Origin: Actinomycetota bacterium
GTDB lineage: Bacteria > Actinomycetota > Actinomycetes > Streptosporangiales > Streptosporangiaceae
Direction of reading: 5' to 3'
Assembly: GCA_003164955.1 (NCBI GenBank)
Contig: PLRW01000056.1
Span: 484-41,200, forward strand
Length of the DNA stretch: 40,717 nt
Shown here piece after piece: positions 26,170 to 33,705 of this stretch (positions are counted from its first letter, which is position 1; each line of letters starts with the position of its first letter). Position numbers and translations under genes: made by a program. The notes beneath the pieces are model-generated. The model had not been told where the DNA came from. It was given only the letters and a program-made list of their open reading frames with translations, and did no database searches.

Positions 26170-26207
26170 TGAGAGACTCTCAGTGTAATCGGTTGACTAC
26201 TGAGAGT
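26170..26207. promoter_or_regulatory. Operator-like dyad with three TGAGAG/CTCTCA half-sites
   Basis: In the divergent gap between the NlpC/P60 gene and crp, TGAGAG (26170-26175), one base, then CTCTCA (26177-26182) form a 13-bp palindrome. A third half-site TGAGAG lies at 26201-26206. The outer pair extends to a perfect 9-bp inverted repeat, ACTCTCAGT (26176-26184) with ACTGAGAGT (26199-26207). It does not match the CRP/GlxR consensus (TGTGA-N6-TCACA). It probably binds a dimeric or tetrameric regulator, not identified. Confidence 0.55.
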
Positions 26208-26329
26208 AGCAAGTTCGCTGTCGTAGCGCCTTCTGACCTCGCCACGAATAGATGACAGTGCTCCCGCACACGCATCCGGTCTGCGTATGGTCCACACTTA
26301 GAGAGCACAAGGTAAGCGAGGAGGGACCG

Positions 26330-27013
26330 GTGGAGAACGCCGGAGAGGTGCTCAGGCGGGCGCCGCTGTTCGAGGCGCTGGACGAAGACGGCGCGCGCGA
26401 ACTTCGGCAGACCATGAGCCAGTTGAGGCTGCACCGCGGCGAACGGCTTTTCGATGAGGGCGACGGCGGCGACTGCCTTTACGTCGTGCTCGAAGGCAAG
26501 ATGAAGCTGACGCGCGCGGCCGGTGACGGCCGGGAGAACCTGCTCAGCGTGATTGGCCCGGGCGAGATGTTCGGCGAGCTTTCGCTGTTCGATCCCCGGC
26601 CCCGTACGTCGAGCGCCAGCGCCGTGACCGACGTGACGCTCGCGGTGCTGCCGCACGATTCGCTCCTGCCCCTGCTGCGCAAGCGGCCGGAGATCTCGCT
26701 GCACATGCTGCGGGCGCTGGTCCAGCGGCTACGGCGCGCCAACGATGTGACTGCGGACCTCGTCTTTACCGACGTGCCCGGACGAGTCGCCAAGGCGCTG
26801 CTCGACCTGGCGGAGCGGTTCGGCCAGCAAACGGATGAGGGCCTTCAGGTGCACCACGACCTGACGCAGGAGGAGCTTGCGCAGCTGGTGGGGGCGTCCA
26901 GGGAGACGGTCAACAAGGCGCTCGCGGACTTTGCCGCCCGCGGCTGGCTGCACATCTCGGCCCGGTCGGTGCTGATCGTCGACGCCGAGCGCCTGCGCAA
27001 GCGCGCCCGGTAA
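26330..27013 (+). CDS. crp: Crp/Fnr family transcriptional regulator (cAMP receptor protein, GlxR-like)
   Basis: The 227-residue protein matches actinobacterial CRP (M. tuberculosis Rv3676). It has an N-terminal cyclic-nucleotide-binding barrel (about 20-130) with the phosphate-binding cassette FGELSLFDPRPRTSSA, a dimerisation helix, and a C-terminal winged helix with TQEELAQLVGASRETVNKALADFA. It controls carbon and energy genes through sites like TGTGA-N6-TCACA. The GTG at 26330 was chosen because GAGGAGGG lies about five bases upstream and the length fits the family; the longer frame from 26252 is not needed. Its 3' third is read on the other strand by the MBL-fold frame. Confidence 0.96.
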   Translation: MENAGEVLRRAPLFEALDEDGARELRQTMSQLRLHRGERLFDEGDGGDCLYVVLEGKMKLTRAAGDGRENLLSVIGPGEMFGELSLFDPRPRTSSASAVTDVTLAVLPHDSLLPLLRKRPEISLHMLRALVQRLRRANDVTADLVFTDVPGRVAKALLDLAERFGQQTDEGLQVHHDLTQEELAQLVGASRETVNKALADFAARGWLHISARSVLIVDAERLRKRAR

Positions 27014-27832
27014 TCCCTGCCCGGGCACGCCCGGTAACCGGGATTCCCGTTCGCCGCGCGTGGCCAGGTAATCCAGCTGCGCCCGGACGGACCACTCGGC
27101 GAACGGCCGCACGGCCGGGTCCACGTCGTGGTAGACACGGGCCACGATTTCCTGGGCCGTCCTATCGCCCGCCGCGAGGGCGGCGCGCACCTCCGCCAGC
27201 CGCTCGGCCCGGTGATCGATGTAATAGGCAAGCGTCGACGACGGGTCGGATACCAGCGGGCCATGGCCGGGCAGCAGGACCCGTACCGACGCGTTGTCGG
27301 CCAGCGCCTTCATGGCGTCCAGCGTGCGCAGGTAATCGGCGAGAGACCCGTCGCCGCCGATGACGGTGGTGCCGCGGCCGAGCACGGTGTCCCCGGTGAG
27401 CAGGGCGCCGTCCTCCGGGAGCAGCAGGCTGAGGGAGTCCGCGGAATGGCCCGGCGTACCGATGACGCGCAGCTCGCAGCCGGCCGCCGTCACCACATCG
27501 CCGCCGGTCAGGCCGTCGGCGCCCAGTCGGTGCGCCGGATCGGCCGCGCGCACCGGCGCCCCGGTGAGAGCGGCAAGCCGCCGCGCGCCTGCCGAATGAT
27601 CGCTGTGCCCGTGCGTCAGCAGGATCTGCGCCACCCGGCGGCCGGTCTCCGTGACCCGGTCCACGACACGGCGCAGGTGACCCTCATCCTCGGGGCCGGG
27701 ATCGATGACGACCGCGGACGAGGCTCCCGGCGCGGCGATCACCCAGGTGTTCGTGCCCTCCAGGGTCATGGGCGACGGATTGGGCGCGAGGACACAGGTC
27801 GTTAGCGCCGTACCGGAACCGTCAATCGTCAT
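26729..27832 (-). CDS. MBL-fold metallo-hydrolase with a C-terminal extension antisense to crp
   Basis: The first 260 or so residues form a metallo-beta-lactamase fold close to M. tuberculosis Rv3677c: PNPSPMTLEGTNTWV, the zinc motif THGHSDHSAGA, GTPGHSADSLSLL, LTGDTVLGRGTTVI and LPGHGPLV. They end in the usual WSVRAQLDYL. Rv3677c stops there, but this frame has no stop and continues about 100 more codons, the last 95 lying antisense to crp. The extension looks non-conserved. The start at 27832 is preceded by AAGG and lies inside the end of the NUDIX gene. The substrate is unknown. Either the real protein has this tail or a stop was lost recently. Confidence 0.85.
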   Translation of the reverse strand: MTIDGSGTALTTCVLAPNPSPMTLEGTNTWVIAAPGASSAVVIDPGPEDEGHLRRVVDRVTETGRRVAQILLTHGHSDHSAGARRLAALTGAPVRAADPAHRLGADGLTGGDVVTAAGCELRVIGTPGHSADSLSLLLPEDGALLTGDTVLGRGTTVIGGDGSLADYLRTLDAMKALADNASVRVLLPGHGPLVSDPSSTLAYYIDHRAERLAEVRAALAAGDRTAQEIVARVYHDVDPAVRPFAEWSVRAQLDYLATRGERESRLPGVPGQGLPGALAQALGVDDQHRPGRDVQPAAGGKVRERLVDRLPGRPHQLRKLLLRQVVVHLKALIRLLAEPLRQVEQRLGDSSGHVGKDEVRSHIVGAP

Positions 27833-28589
27833 CGCTGGCGCCTTCATCGTCTGGGATGGCCAGCCAGGCCTGGCCGTCAGTGAACGTGACCACGGGCCGC
27901 CGTGGGACGATCCGCCTCCGGGCCGCGAGCAGCGCGGCCACGTCCGGCTGGGCACCGAGTTCCCGCAGCGTGATCGCCGTCGGCGGGAGCAGCATCAGCT
28001 CACCGGCGTCCGCCGCGGCCAGAGCGGCCGACGGGCGCAGCCACGCGGCCTCGTCCGACTCGCCCGTCCCGCCTGCCGCGCGCTGGCCCTCGGGCAGCCG
28101 CGCCACGAAGAACCGGGTGTCAAAACGCCGCGGCTCCGCCTCCGGCGTGATCCACCGCGACCAGGGGAAAAGCAGGTCGCTGCGCAGCATCAGGTCACGG
28201 CGGCCGAGGAGCTCAGCCAGTGAGAGCGACCGGTCCGCCAGCGCCCGGCGGTCTGCTTCCCAATCGTCGCCGGACGTGTCGCCGAGCGCCGCATCCGCCG
28301 ACGGGCCCGCCAGCAGGACCCCGCACTCCTCGAACGTCTCCCGCACCGCCGCCCGGATCAGGGCCTGGGCGCCCGCGGCCGGCAATCCGAGGGCTGCGGC
28401 GAACTGGTCCGGGAGCGGGCCGGCCCAGCCGTGCCCGCCTTCGGTGTCACTCTCGTCGACGCTACCGCCGGGGAAGACGTACGCGCCGGGTGCGAAGGCC
28501 ATCGAGCGCTGCCGCCGCAGCATGTACACCTCGGCGTCCAGTCCCGCCGAGCGGACCAGCATGACGGTCGCCGCGTCGCGCGGCGCCAC
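27822..28589 (-). CDS. NUDIX hydrolase (NUDT19-like, split Nudix box)
   Basis: NUDIX enzymes hydrolyse nucleoside or CoA diphosphates. The Nudix box begins GGSVDESD and its REtfEEcGvLL half (AAVRETFEECGVLL) follows about 40 residues later. An insertion inside the box is known from the NUDT19 group, which can act on CoA. The frame is RRQRSMAFAPGAYVFPGG upstream and ends DDEGASDDD. The conservative start is GTG 28589 with GAGGGGCGG upstream. A CTG at 28661 would add 24 residues (SQWRIPGKVAGRARDILEG) and overlap the ridA stop (see findings). It lies between ridA and the MBL gene, overlapping the latter by 11 bases; M. tuberculosis lacks it here. Confidence 0.85.
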   Translation of the reverse strand: MAPRDAATVMLVRSAGLDAEVYMLRRQRSMAFAPGAYVFPGGSVDESDTEGGHGWAGPLPDQFAAALGLPAAGAQALIRAAVRETFEECGVLLAGPSADAALGDTSGDDWEADRRALADRSLSLAELLGRRDLMLRSDLLFPWSRWITPEAEPRRFDTRFFVARLPEGQRAAGGTGESDEAAWLRPSAALAAADAGELMLLPPTAITLRELGAQPDVAALLAARRRIVPRRPVVTFTDGQAWLAIPDDEGASDDD

Positions 28590-28657
28590 GGGGGTCAGCC
28601 GCCCCTCGAGGATGTCCCGGGCCCGGCCAGCGACCTTGCCGGGAATTCGCCACTGGC

Positions 28658-29146
28658 TCAGGCTGTGTTCCCCCCTGTCCCGGTGCCGCCCACCTCGGCG
28701 ATCAGCTCCACCTCGACCGGCGCGTCCATCGGCAGGACAGCCACGCCGACCGCGCTGCGCGCGTGCTTGCCCGCGTCCCCGAACACTGCGGTCAGCAGAT
28801 CGCTTGCCCCGTTCACCACTTGAGGCTGGCCGGTGAAGCCCGGGACACTGGCCACGAAACCGGTGACCTTGATGATCCGCGTGATCGCGGACAGGCCGCC
28901 CGCCGCCGACGCGGCCGCGGCGAGCGCGTTCAGCGCGCACGTGCGGGCGAGCGCGACGGCTTCTTCCGCGGTCACCGCTTCGCCGACCTTTCCGGTCGCC
29001 AGCAGCTTGCCGCCGGCCAGCGGCAACTGCCCGGCGGTGTAGACCTGCGTGCCGGTGCGCAGCGCAGGGACGTACGAGCCCGCCGGGGTGGCGACCGGCG
29101 GCAGGGTCAGACCCAGCTCGGCCAGGCGCTCCTCGGGCGTGCTCAC
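28658..29146 (-). CDS. RidA family protein (reactive enamine/imine deaminase-like)
   Basis: The 162-residue protein has the YjgF/RidA trimer fold, which in characterised members hydrolyses reactive enamines and imines from pyridoxal-phosphate enzymes. Visible features are GTQVYTAGQLPLAGGKLL, ALNALAAAASAAGGLSAITRIIKVTGFVAS and the C-terminal VGVAVLPMDAPVEVELIAEV. It corresponds to M. tuberculosis Rv3678c, downstream of which lies the MBL gene. The catalytic arginine of true RidA is not clearly placed, so the activity may differ. It starts at ATG 29146, 22 bases after the DUF4177 gene. Confidence 0.9.
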   Translation of the reverse strand: MSTPEERLAELGLTLPPVATPAGSYVPALRTGTQVYTAGQLPLAGGKLLATGKVGEAVTAEEAVALARTCALNALAAAASAAGGLSAITRIIKVTGFVASVPGFTGQPQVVNGASDLLTAVFGDAGKHARSAVGVAVLPMDAPVEVELIAEVGGTGTGGNTA

Positions 29147-29168
29147 CCGGCCGTCCCGGTGCTGGTGG

Positions 29169-29324
29169 TCATCCCTTGGGGCGCTTCATGTAGGCGACCA
29201 GCTGCTCCGGGTTCGGGCCCGGGACGAGCGCCACGAGCTCCCATCCGTCGTCGCCCCAGTTGTCCAGGATCTGCTTGGTCGCGTGCACGAGCAGTGGCAC
29301 GGTCGCGTACTCCCACTTCTGCAT
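29169..29324 (-). CDS. DUF4177-type small protein
   Basis: The product is 51 residues: MQKWEYATVPLLVHA followed by a helix and KQILDNWGDDGWELVALVPGPNPEQLVAYMKRPKG. It belongs to the DUF4177 group found between ridA and the ArsA-like genes in actinomycetes (Rv3678A position). Function is unknown. ATG 29324 was chosen over upstream frames because AAGGTCATCCTC precedes it and the protein then begins at the family start. It lies between the SPFH gene (28-base gap) and ridA (22-base gap), so all are probably one minus-strand transcript. Confidence 0.85.
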   Translation of the reverse strand: MQKWEYATVPLLVHATKQILDNWGDDGWELVALVPGPNPEQLVAYMKRPKG

Positions 29325-29352
29325 GAGGATGACCTTAGCGGCTGGACGCCTG

Positions 29353-30723
29353 CTAAGGCGCGGGCTCCCCGCTGGCCTGTGCCCCACCGGCCGTCCTCGG
29401 CTTCCGCGTGGCCGGGGTGCGCGCCTTGCGCTCCCCGGTGGCCCGCGGCTTCCGCGGTCCGGCCGCTCCGGACGCCCTCCCGTTGCGGGCGTTCGGGATC
29501 ACAGGGCCTGCTGAGGTCGCCGTGACGTCCGTGGCCGCCGGGACCGGGCTGCTGGCGCCTTCGGTGTCGCTCACCGAGGTACTCGGGAAATCCGCCGCCG
29601 CGAAATTGGTCGCGGCGGGCAGCTCCTGGGTCGTCTCGCCCGGTGACGGCATCGGGGGGACAGGCGGGACCTCGGCGGCGACCTCGGCGGTGGGGGAACC
29701 GGCAGATGGCGCGGCCTGCGGGACCGGCGCGGCTTTCGGGACGGCCCCGGCGCCGGCCGCTGATTCGGCCGCCGTGACCGGCGCGACGGCGGGGGCCGGC
29801 TCGACTTCCGGGACCGGCGGAACGGCGGCCTCGCCGATCTGCGGCACCGGGGCCTGGTCCAGTTCCGGCACGTTGGCCATGGAGATCTCCGCCTCGGCCT
29901 CGGCGACTTCGGCGTCACCGAGATCCTCCGGCTCGTCGGGCCGCGCGACGGGCTGCGGCGGCCCGGGGGCCATCTTCTCGAAGAACCGGAGCAGCTCCAC
30001 CGGAACCGGCATGATGAGCGTGCTGTTGCGCTCGCCCGCCACCTCGACCATCGTCTGCAGCAGGCGCAGCTGGAGCGCCGCGGGATCCCGGGCCATCACG
30101 TTGGCAGCGGCCGCGAGGCGCTTGGACGCCTGGTACTCACCGTCCGCCGTGATGATGCGCGCACGCCGTTCCCGTTCGGCCTCGGCCTGACGGGACATCG
30201 AGCGCTTCATCCCCTCCGGCAGCGAGACGTCCTTCACCTCGACGCGCTCGACCCGGATCCCCCACGGGCCCTCGGTGGGCTCGTCGATGATGCGCCGGAG
30301 CTCGCGGTTGACCGATTCGCGCTCGGCCAGCAGCTGGTCCATCTCGGACTGGCCGATGATGGACCGCAGCGACGTCTGGGCCTGCTGCGCGATCGCGAAC
30401 ATGTAGTCCTGCACGTTCACCGTGGCCTTGATAGGGTCCACGACGCGGAAGTAGACCACCGCGTCCACCCGGACGCTGACGTTGTCCCGGGTGATGCCGT
30501 CCTGCGCGGGCACAGCCATGGCCACGATCTGCATGTTGACCTTCTGCATGCGATCGCCGATGGGGCGCAGGTACGTCAGCCCCGGGCCGCGTACCTCGGG
30601 CAGCACCCGCCCGAACCGGTACACGATTCCCTTCTCATACTGCTGGACGACTCGGAAGGTCCGGCCGGCCGCAATCAGGCCGGCGATCACGAGTATGACG
30701 ATGATGACAACGAGTGCGGCCAC
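29353..30723 (-). CDS. SPFH/band 7 (slipin-like) protein with long disordered tail
   Basis: The 456-residue protein begins with a membrane helix (about 1-20, ALVVIIVILVIAGLIAAG) and an SPFH domain (about 25-215). The SPFH domain includes QQYEKGIVYRFGRVLPEV and RAERE-type coiled segments such as RQAEAERERRARIITADGEYQASKRLA. Slipin/stomatin proteins form membrane microdomain scaffolds. The last 190 residues are low complexity: Ala/Pro/Glu-rich, then a lysine- and arginine-rich end (PRKPRATGERKARTPATRKPRT) like a histone H1 tail. The start is uncertain: GTG 30723 has GGAGAGAGG eight bases upstream, while GTG 30750 is also in frame. Rv3678A and Rv3679 are adjacent in M. tuberculosis; this gene is inserted between their equivalents. 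Confidence 0.87.
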   Translation of the reverse strand: MAALVVIIVILVIAGLIAAGRTFRVVQQYEKGIVYRFGRVLPEVRGPGLTYLRPIGDRMQKVNMQIVAMAVPAQDGITRDNVSVRVDAVVYFRVVDPIKATVNVQDYMFAIAQQAQTSLRSIIGQSEMDQLLAERESVNRELRRIIDEPTEGPWGIRVERVEVKDVSLPEGMKRSMSRQAEAERERRARIITADGEYQASKRLAAAANVMARDPAALQLRLLQTMVEVAGERNSTLIMPVPVELLRFFEKMAPGPPQPVARPDEPEDLGDAEVAEAEAEISMANVPELDQAPVPQIGEAAVPPVPEVEPAPAVAPVTAAESAAGAGAVPKAAPVPQAAPSAGSPTAEVAAEVPPVPPMPSPGETTQELPAATNFAAADFPSTSVSDTEGASSPVPAATDVTATSAGPVIPNARNGRASGAAGPRKPRATGERKARTPATRKPRTAGGAQASGEPAP

Positions 30724-30841
30724 CGGGATCACCTCTCTCCACCCCCCCACCCTAATAAGGAGAGCGTAATAACGAGAGATACCTCACGCGCATTGGGAGG
30801 CGCGCCGTAAGAAGTATCGGGGCAGAGATAGCCTCGCAGTG

Positions 30842-31846
30842 ATGAGAGCAAGGGACACCGATTGGGAGGGCGTGCGGCTGCACGTCGTCACAGGTAAGGG
30901 AGGCACCGGCAAGACGACCGTCGCTGCCGCCCTGGCTCTCGCGTTGTCTTATAACGGCGGCAAGGTGCTCCTCATCGAGGTCGAGGGGCGGCAGGGCATC
31001 GCGCGGCTCTTCGACTGCCCCCCACTGCCGTACGCCGAGCGCAAGGTCGGCATCGGGCTCGGCAAGGACGGACGGACGGGCGGCGACCTCTACGCGCTGG
31101 CCGTCGATCCCGAGGGCGCGCTGCTCGATTACCTGGATATGTTCTATGGCCTCCGGCACGCCGGCCAGGCGCTGACCCGGCTGGGGCTGGTGGATTTCGC
31201 CACCACGATCGCACCCGGCCTGTCCGACGTCCTGCGAACGGGCAAGGCCACGGAGGCGGCCCGGCGCAAGGCCGGCGGCCGGGAGGTCTACGACGCGGTG
31301 GTCATGGACGCACCGCCCACCGGCCGTATCGGCCGCTTCCTGAACGTCAGCGTCGAGGTATCCGGCCTGGCCAAAGTCGGCCCGGTACGCAATCACGCCG
31401 ACACCGTGGCCCGGGTGATCCGGTCCCCGCAGACCGCCGTTCATTTTGTTACCACGCTGGAGGAAATGCCGATCCAGGAAACCCTGGACGGCCTGGCGGA
31501 GCTGCGCAGCCTGGGCCTCCAGCTGGGCGGCATCTTCATCAACAAGGTCCACCCCGACGGCCTGGCCGAAGCGGACCTGAAGGCGGCCGCCGAGGGGCGC
31601 ACCAACGAGGCGGAGATCGCCCTGGGGCTCAAGGCGGCCGGGCTTGCCGACGCCCAGACCCTCGCCGCGGGCCTGGCCATCGAGCTGGGCGAGCATGCCC
31701 GCAACGTCGCGCTGCAGGAGCGTGAACGGCGTGAGCTGGCGGCGGCGGGACAGCCACGCTATGAGCTTCCGGCTATTACCGACGGGATCGATCTGGGCGG
31801 CCTGTACAGGCTGGCCGAGGTACTCAGGAATCAGGGGGCGGCTTGA
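30842..31846 (+). CDS. ArsA/Get3-like ATPase, first subunit
   Basis: The 334-residue protein is a deviant-Walker-A P-loop ATPase of the ArsA/Get3/MinD group (M. tuberculosis Rv3679; the pair is reported as bacterial Get3-like proteins). It shows GKGGTGKTTVAAALALALS (Walker A), VLLIEVEGRQGIARLFD (switch I), VVMDAPPTGRIGRFL (switch II) and FINKVHPDGLAEADL. It lacks the tail-anchored-protein binding loops of Get3 in an obvious form, so the substrate is open. The ATG at 30842 is two codons into a GTG-ATG pair. There is no clear ribosome-binding site, and TAGCCT lies seven bases before 30839, so a leaderless transcript is possible. The partner gene follows. Confidence 0.92.
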   Translation: MRARDTDWEGVRLHVVTGKGGTGKTTVAAALALALSYNGGKVLLIEVEGRQGIARLFDCPPLPYAERKVGIGLGKDGRTGGDLYALAVDPEGALLDYLDMFYGLRHAGQALTRLGLVDFATTIAPGLSDVLRTGKATEAARRKAGGREVYDAVVMDAPPTGRIGRFLNVSVEVSGLAKVGPVRNHADTVARVIRSPQTAVHFVTTLEEMPIQETLDGLAELRSLGLQLGGIFINKVHPDGLAEADLKAAAEGRTNEAEIALGLKAAGLADAQTLAAGLAIELGEHARNVALQERERRELAAAGQPRYELPAITDGIDLGGLYRLAEVLRNQGAA

Positions 31847-31899
31847 TGGAGGACCAAGTGACGGATGGCCTGCCGCCGTGGTCCCGGACCGCACGATGA
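31846..31899 (+). CDS. Possible 17-residue coupling peptide between the two ArsA-like genes
   Basis: The 3' TGA of the first ATPase is followed within TGATG by an ATG (31846) opening a 17-codon frame whose stop (TGA, 31897-31899) overlaps the ATG of the second ATPase. This chain of overlapping stops and starts would let ribosomes hand over from the first gene to the second. No independent function is visible, and the frame could be chance. Confidence 0.35.
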   Translation: MEDQVTDGLPPWSRTAR

Positions 31900-33080
31900 A
31901 CCCGCCGGCCGTGCCGCCCCGGCTTGATACCGACGCGCTGATCGATGACCGGCGAACCCGGATCATCGTCTGCTGCGGGTCCGGCGGCGTCGGCAAGACG
32001 ACCGCCGCGGCCGCGATCGGCCTGCGGGCCGCCGAGCGCGGCCGGCACGTGGTTGTGCTCACCGTCGATCCGGCACGCCGGCTGGCCCAGGCGATGGGCC
32101 TGAGCTACCTGGACAACATCCCGCGGCCGGTGGACACGGGTTTCCCGTCGGACGGCAGCCTGCACGCCATGATGCTGGACATGAAGCGGACCTTCGACGA
32201 GATCGTCGAGGCCCACGCGGACCCGGACCGCGCCGCGCAGATCCTGGCGAATCCCTTCTACCAGTCCCTGTCGTCCAGCTTCGCCGGCACGCAGGAGTAC
32301 ATGGCCATGGAGAAGCTGGGCCAGCTGTACCGCACCGACGAGTGGGACCTGATCGTGGTCGATACGCCCCCGAGCCGTTCGGCCCTCGACTTTCTCGACG
32401 CGCCGCAGCGGCTCGGCCGGTTCCTCGACGGCCGCCTGATCCGGCTGCTGACCGCCCCGGCCAAGCCCGGCCGCGCGTACATGAAGATGCTGACCGCCGG
32501 ATTCTCGCTGGTGACCGGGACGCTGACGAAGGTGCTCGGCGCGCAGGTGCTGAAGGACATGCAGACGTTCGTCACAGCCTTCGACACGATGTTCGGCGGC
32601 TTCCGCGAGCGGGCCGATACGACCTACCGCCTGCTCCAGACGCCGGGGACCGAGTTCATCGTGCTCGCCGCGCCCGAGCCGGACGCCCTGCGGGAAGCCT
32701 CGTACTTTGTCGAGCGGCTCGCCGGGGAACGCATGCCGCTCGCGGGCCTGATCCTGAACCGCGTGCATATACCGGCCGCCACCCGGCTGTCCGCGGCCCG
32801 CAGCATCGCCGCCGCGGAAACGCTTGAGAATCACGAGATGCCGAACGGCACGGCGGAATCGGCCGGTTCCCCGCGCTACGCGCTCGCGGCCGGGGTTTTG
32901 CGGCTACATGCCGAACGGATGCAGCTGGCGGTCCGGGAACGGCGGGTGGCCGAGCACTTTACGGCCGCTCATCCCACCGTCCCCGTCGCCGAAGTGGCCG
33001 CACAACCCGAGGACGTCCATGACCTCGAGGGCCTGCGGGCCATTGGTCTAAGCCTCGCCAGCCGACCGGCACGCGGCTAG
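31896..33080 (+). CDS. ArsA/Get3-like ATPase, second subunit
   Basis: The 394-residue protein pairs with the previous gene as in Rv3679-Rv3680. It carries the variant P-loop CCGSGGVGKTTAAAAIGLRA, VVVLTVDPARRLAQAMGL (switch I) and LIVVDTPPSRSALDFLDAP (switch II). Residues about 110-135 (PFYQSLSSSFAGTQEYMAMEKL) are strongly family-like. The ATG at 31896 starts inside the end of the mini-frame above; a GTG at 31878 is an alternative. The two ATPases probably form a heterodimer or heterotetramer. Rv3679-Rv3680 mutants in M. tuberculosis show metabolic and stress phenotypes, but the molecular cargo is unresolved. The stop is three bases from the whiB stop. Confidence 0.92.
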   Translation: MNPPAVPPRLDTDALIDDRRTRIIVCCGSGGVGKTTAAAAIGLRAAERGRHVVVLTVDPARRLAQAMGLSYLDNIPRPVDTGFPSDGSLHAMMLDMKRTFDEIVEAHADPDRAAQILANPFYQSLSSSFAGTQEYMAMEKLGQLYRTDEWDLIVVDTPPSRSALDFLDAPQRLGRFLDGRLIRLLTAPAKPGRAYMKMLTAGFSLVTGTLTKVLGAQVLKDMQTFVTAFDTMFGGFRERADTTYRLLQTPGTEFIVLAAPEPDALREASYFVERLAGERMPLAGLILNRVHIPAATRLSAARSIAAAETLENHEMPNGTAESAGSPRYALAAGVLRLHAERMQLAVRERRVAEHFTAAHPTVPVAEVAAQPEDVHDLEGLRAIGLSLASRPARG

Positions 33081-33083
33081 CGG

Positions 33084-33383
33084 TCAGCTCGCCACCAGGT
33101 CGTCAACGTCCTGCTCGTAGCGCTCACGAGCCTGCTCGAGCAGCTCACGCCAGGACTTGACGTCCGGCCGCCGCCGCAGCAGCGCACGGCGCTCCCGCTC
33201 GGTCATGCCACCCCAGACGCCAAACTCAATGCCGTTGTCCAGCGCGTCGGCCAGGCATTCGGTCCTGACCTGGCACCCCCGGCAGATCAGCTTGGCTCGG
33301 TTCTGCGCTGCGCCCTGGACAAAAAGCTCGTCCGGGTCGGTTCCTTTGCAGGCGGCGCGTGTGGTCCAGTCAGTGATCCACAT
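33084..33383 (-). CDS. whiB4: WhiB family redox-sensing transcription factor (WhiB4-like)
   Basis: WhiB proteins bind a [4Fe-4S] cluster and act with the primary sigma factor. The 99-residue protein has the four cluster cysteines C12, C34, C37, C43 (CRGC spacing) and the GVWGGM turn. A basic C-terminal helix (ERERRALLRRR) follows for DNA contact. Place and sequence fit WhiB4 of M. tuberculosis (Rv3681c), also between the ArsA-like pair and ponA2; WhiB4 regulates oxidative-stress genes. AGGAG seven bases before the ATG at 33383 supports the start. It converges on the second ATPase and diverges from the PBP gene. Confidence 0.93.
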   Translation of the reverse strand: MWITDWTTRAACKGTDPDELFVQGAAQNRAKLICRGCQVRTECLADALDNGIEFGVWGGMTERERRALLRRRPDVKSWRELLEQARERYEQDVDDLVAS

Positions 33384-33705
33384 GTGCCCACTCCTTTTGA
33401 TCGTCGCGTACTGCGTACATGGACGGTCGCTGGCTCGATGGCGAGTGCTTGCGTCCGGCCCCGCGGTCGCGGAGGCCGGGTTACCGGTTCGTGATAAAGC
33501 AACCTACGGAAGTCACGGGGTCCCTGCCAAGGCCCCGCTGTGCTCATTTACGGAATAGTTCTCTTGGGCCATACCGGCTGGGATGGCTAGTCACTTTCGG
33601 TCGCTTTTGCCGCTCTCTGGGTGCTGAACGGGTACTTTGTGGAACTTCGTCCGCTTTGGTACGACCAGCAGCTTACGGCGTCTTTATGAGAGGCGCGGGG
33701 TGGGG
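33384..33705. other. Divergent intergenic region between whiB and the PBP gene
   Basis: About 320 bases that must hold both promoters. A GTAC-N3-GTAC repeat occurs near 33407-33418. There is an AT-rich stretch (TTCGTGATAAAGCAACC at 33487-33503). Other frames in this gap have no protein features. I can mark no definite -35/-10 pair. Confidence 0.4.

Noticed and set aside
30752..32062. Long minus-strand frame opposite the ArsA-like genes
   Set aside because: It is the antisense of two well-supported ATPases, and the product shows no fold-like pattern.
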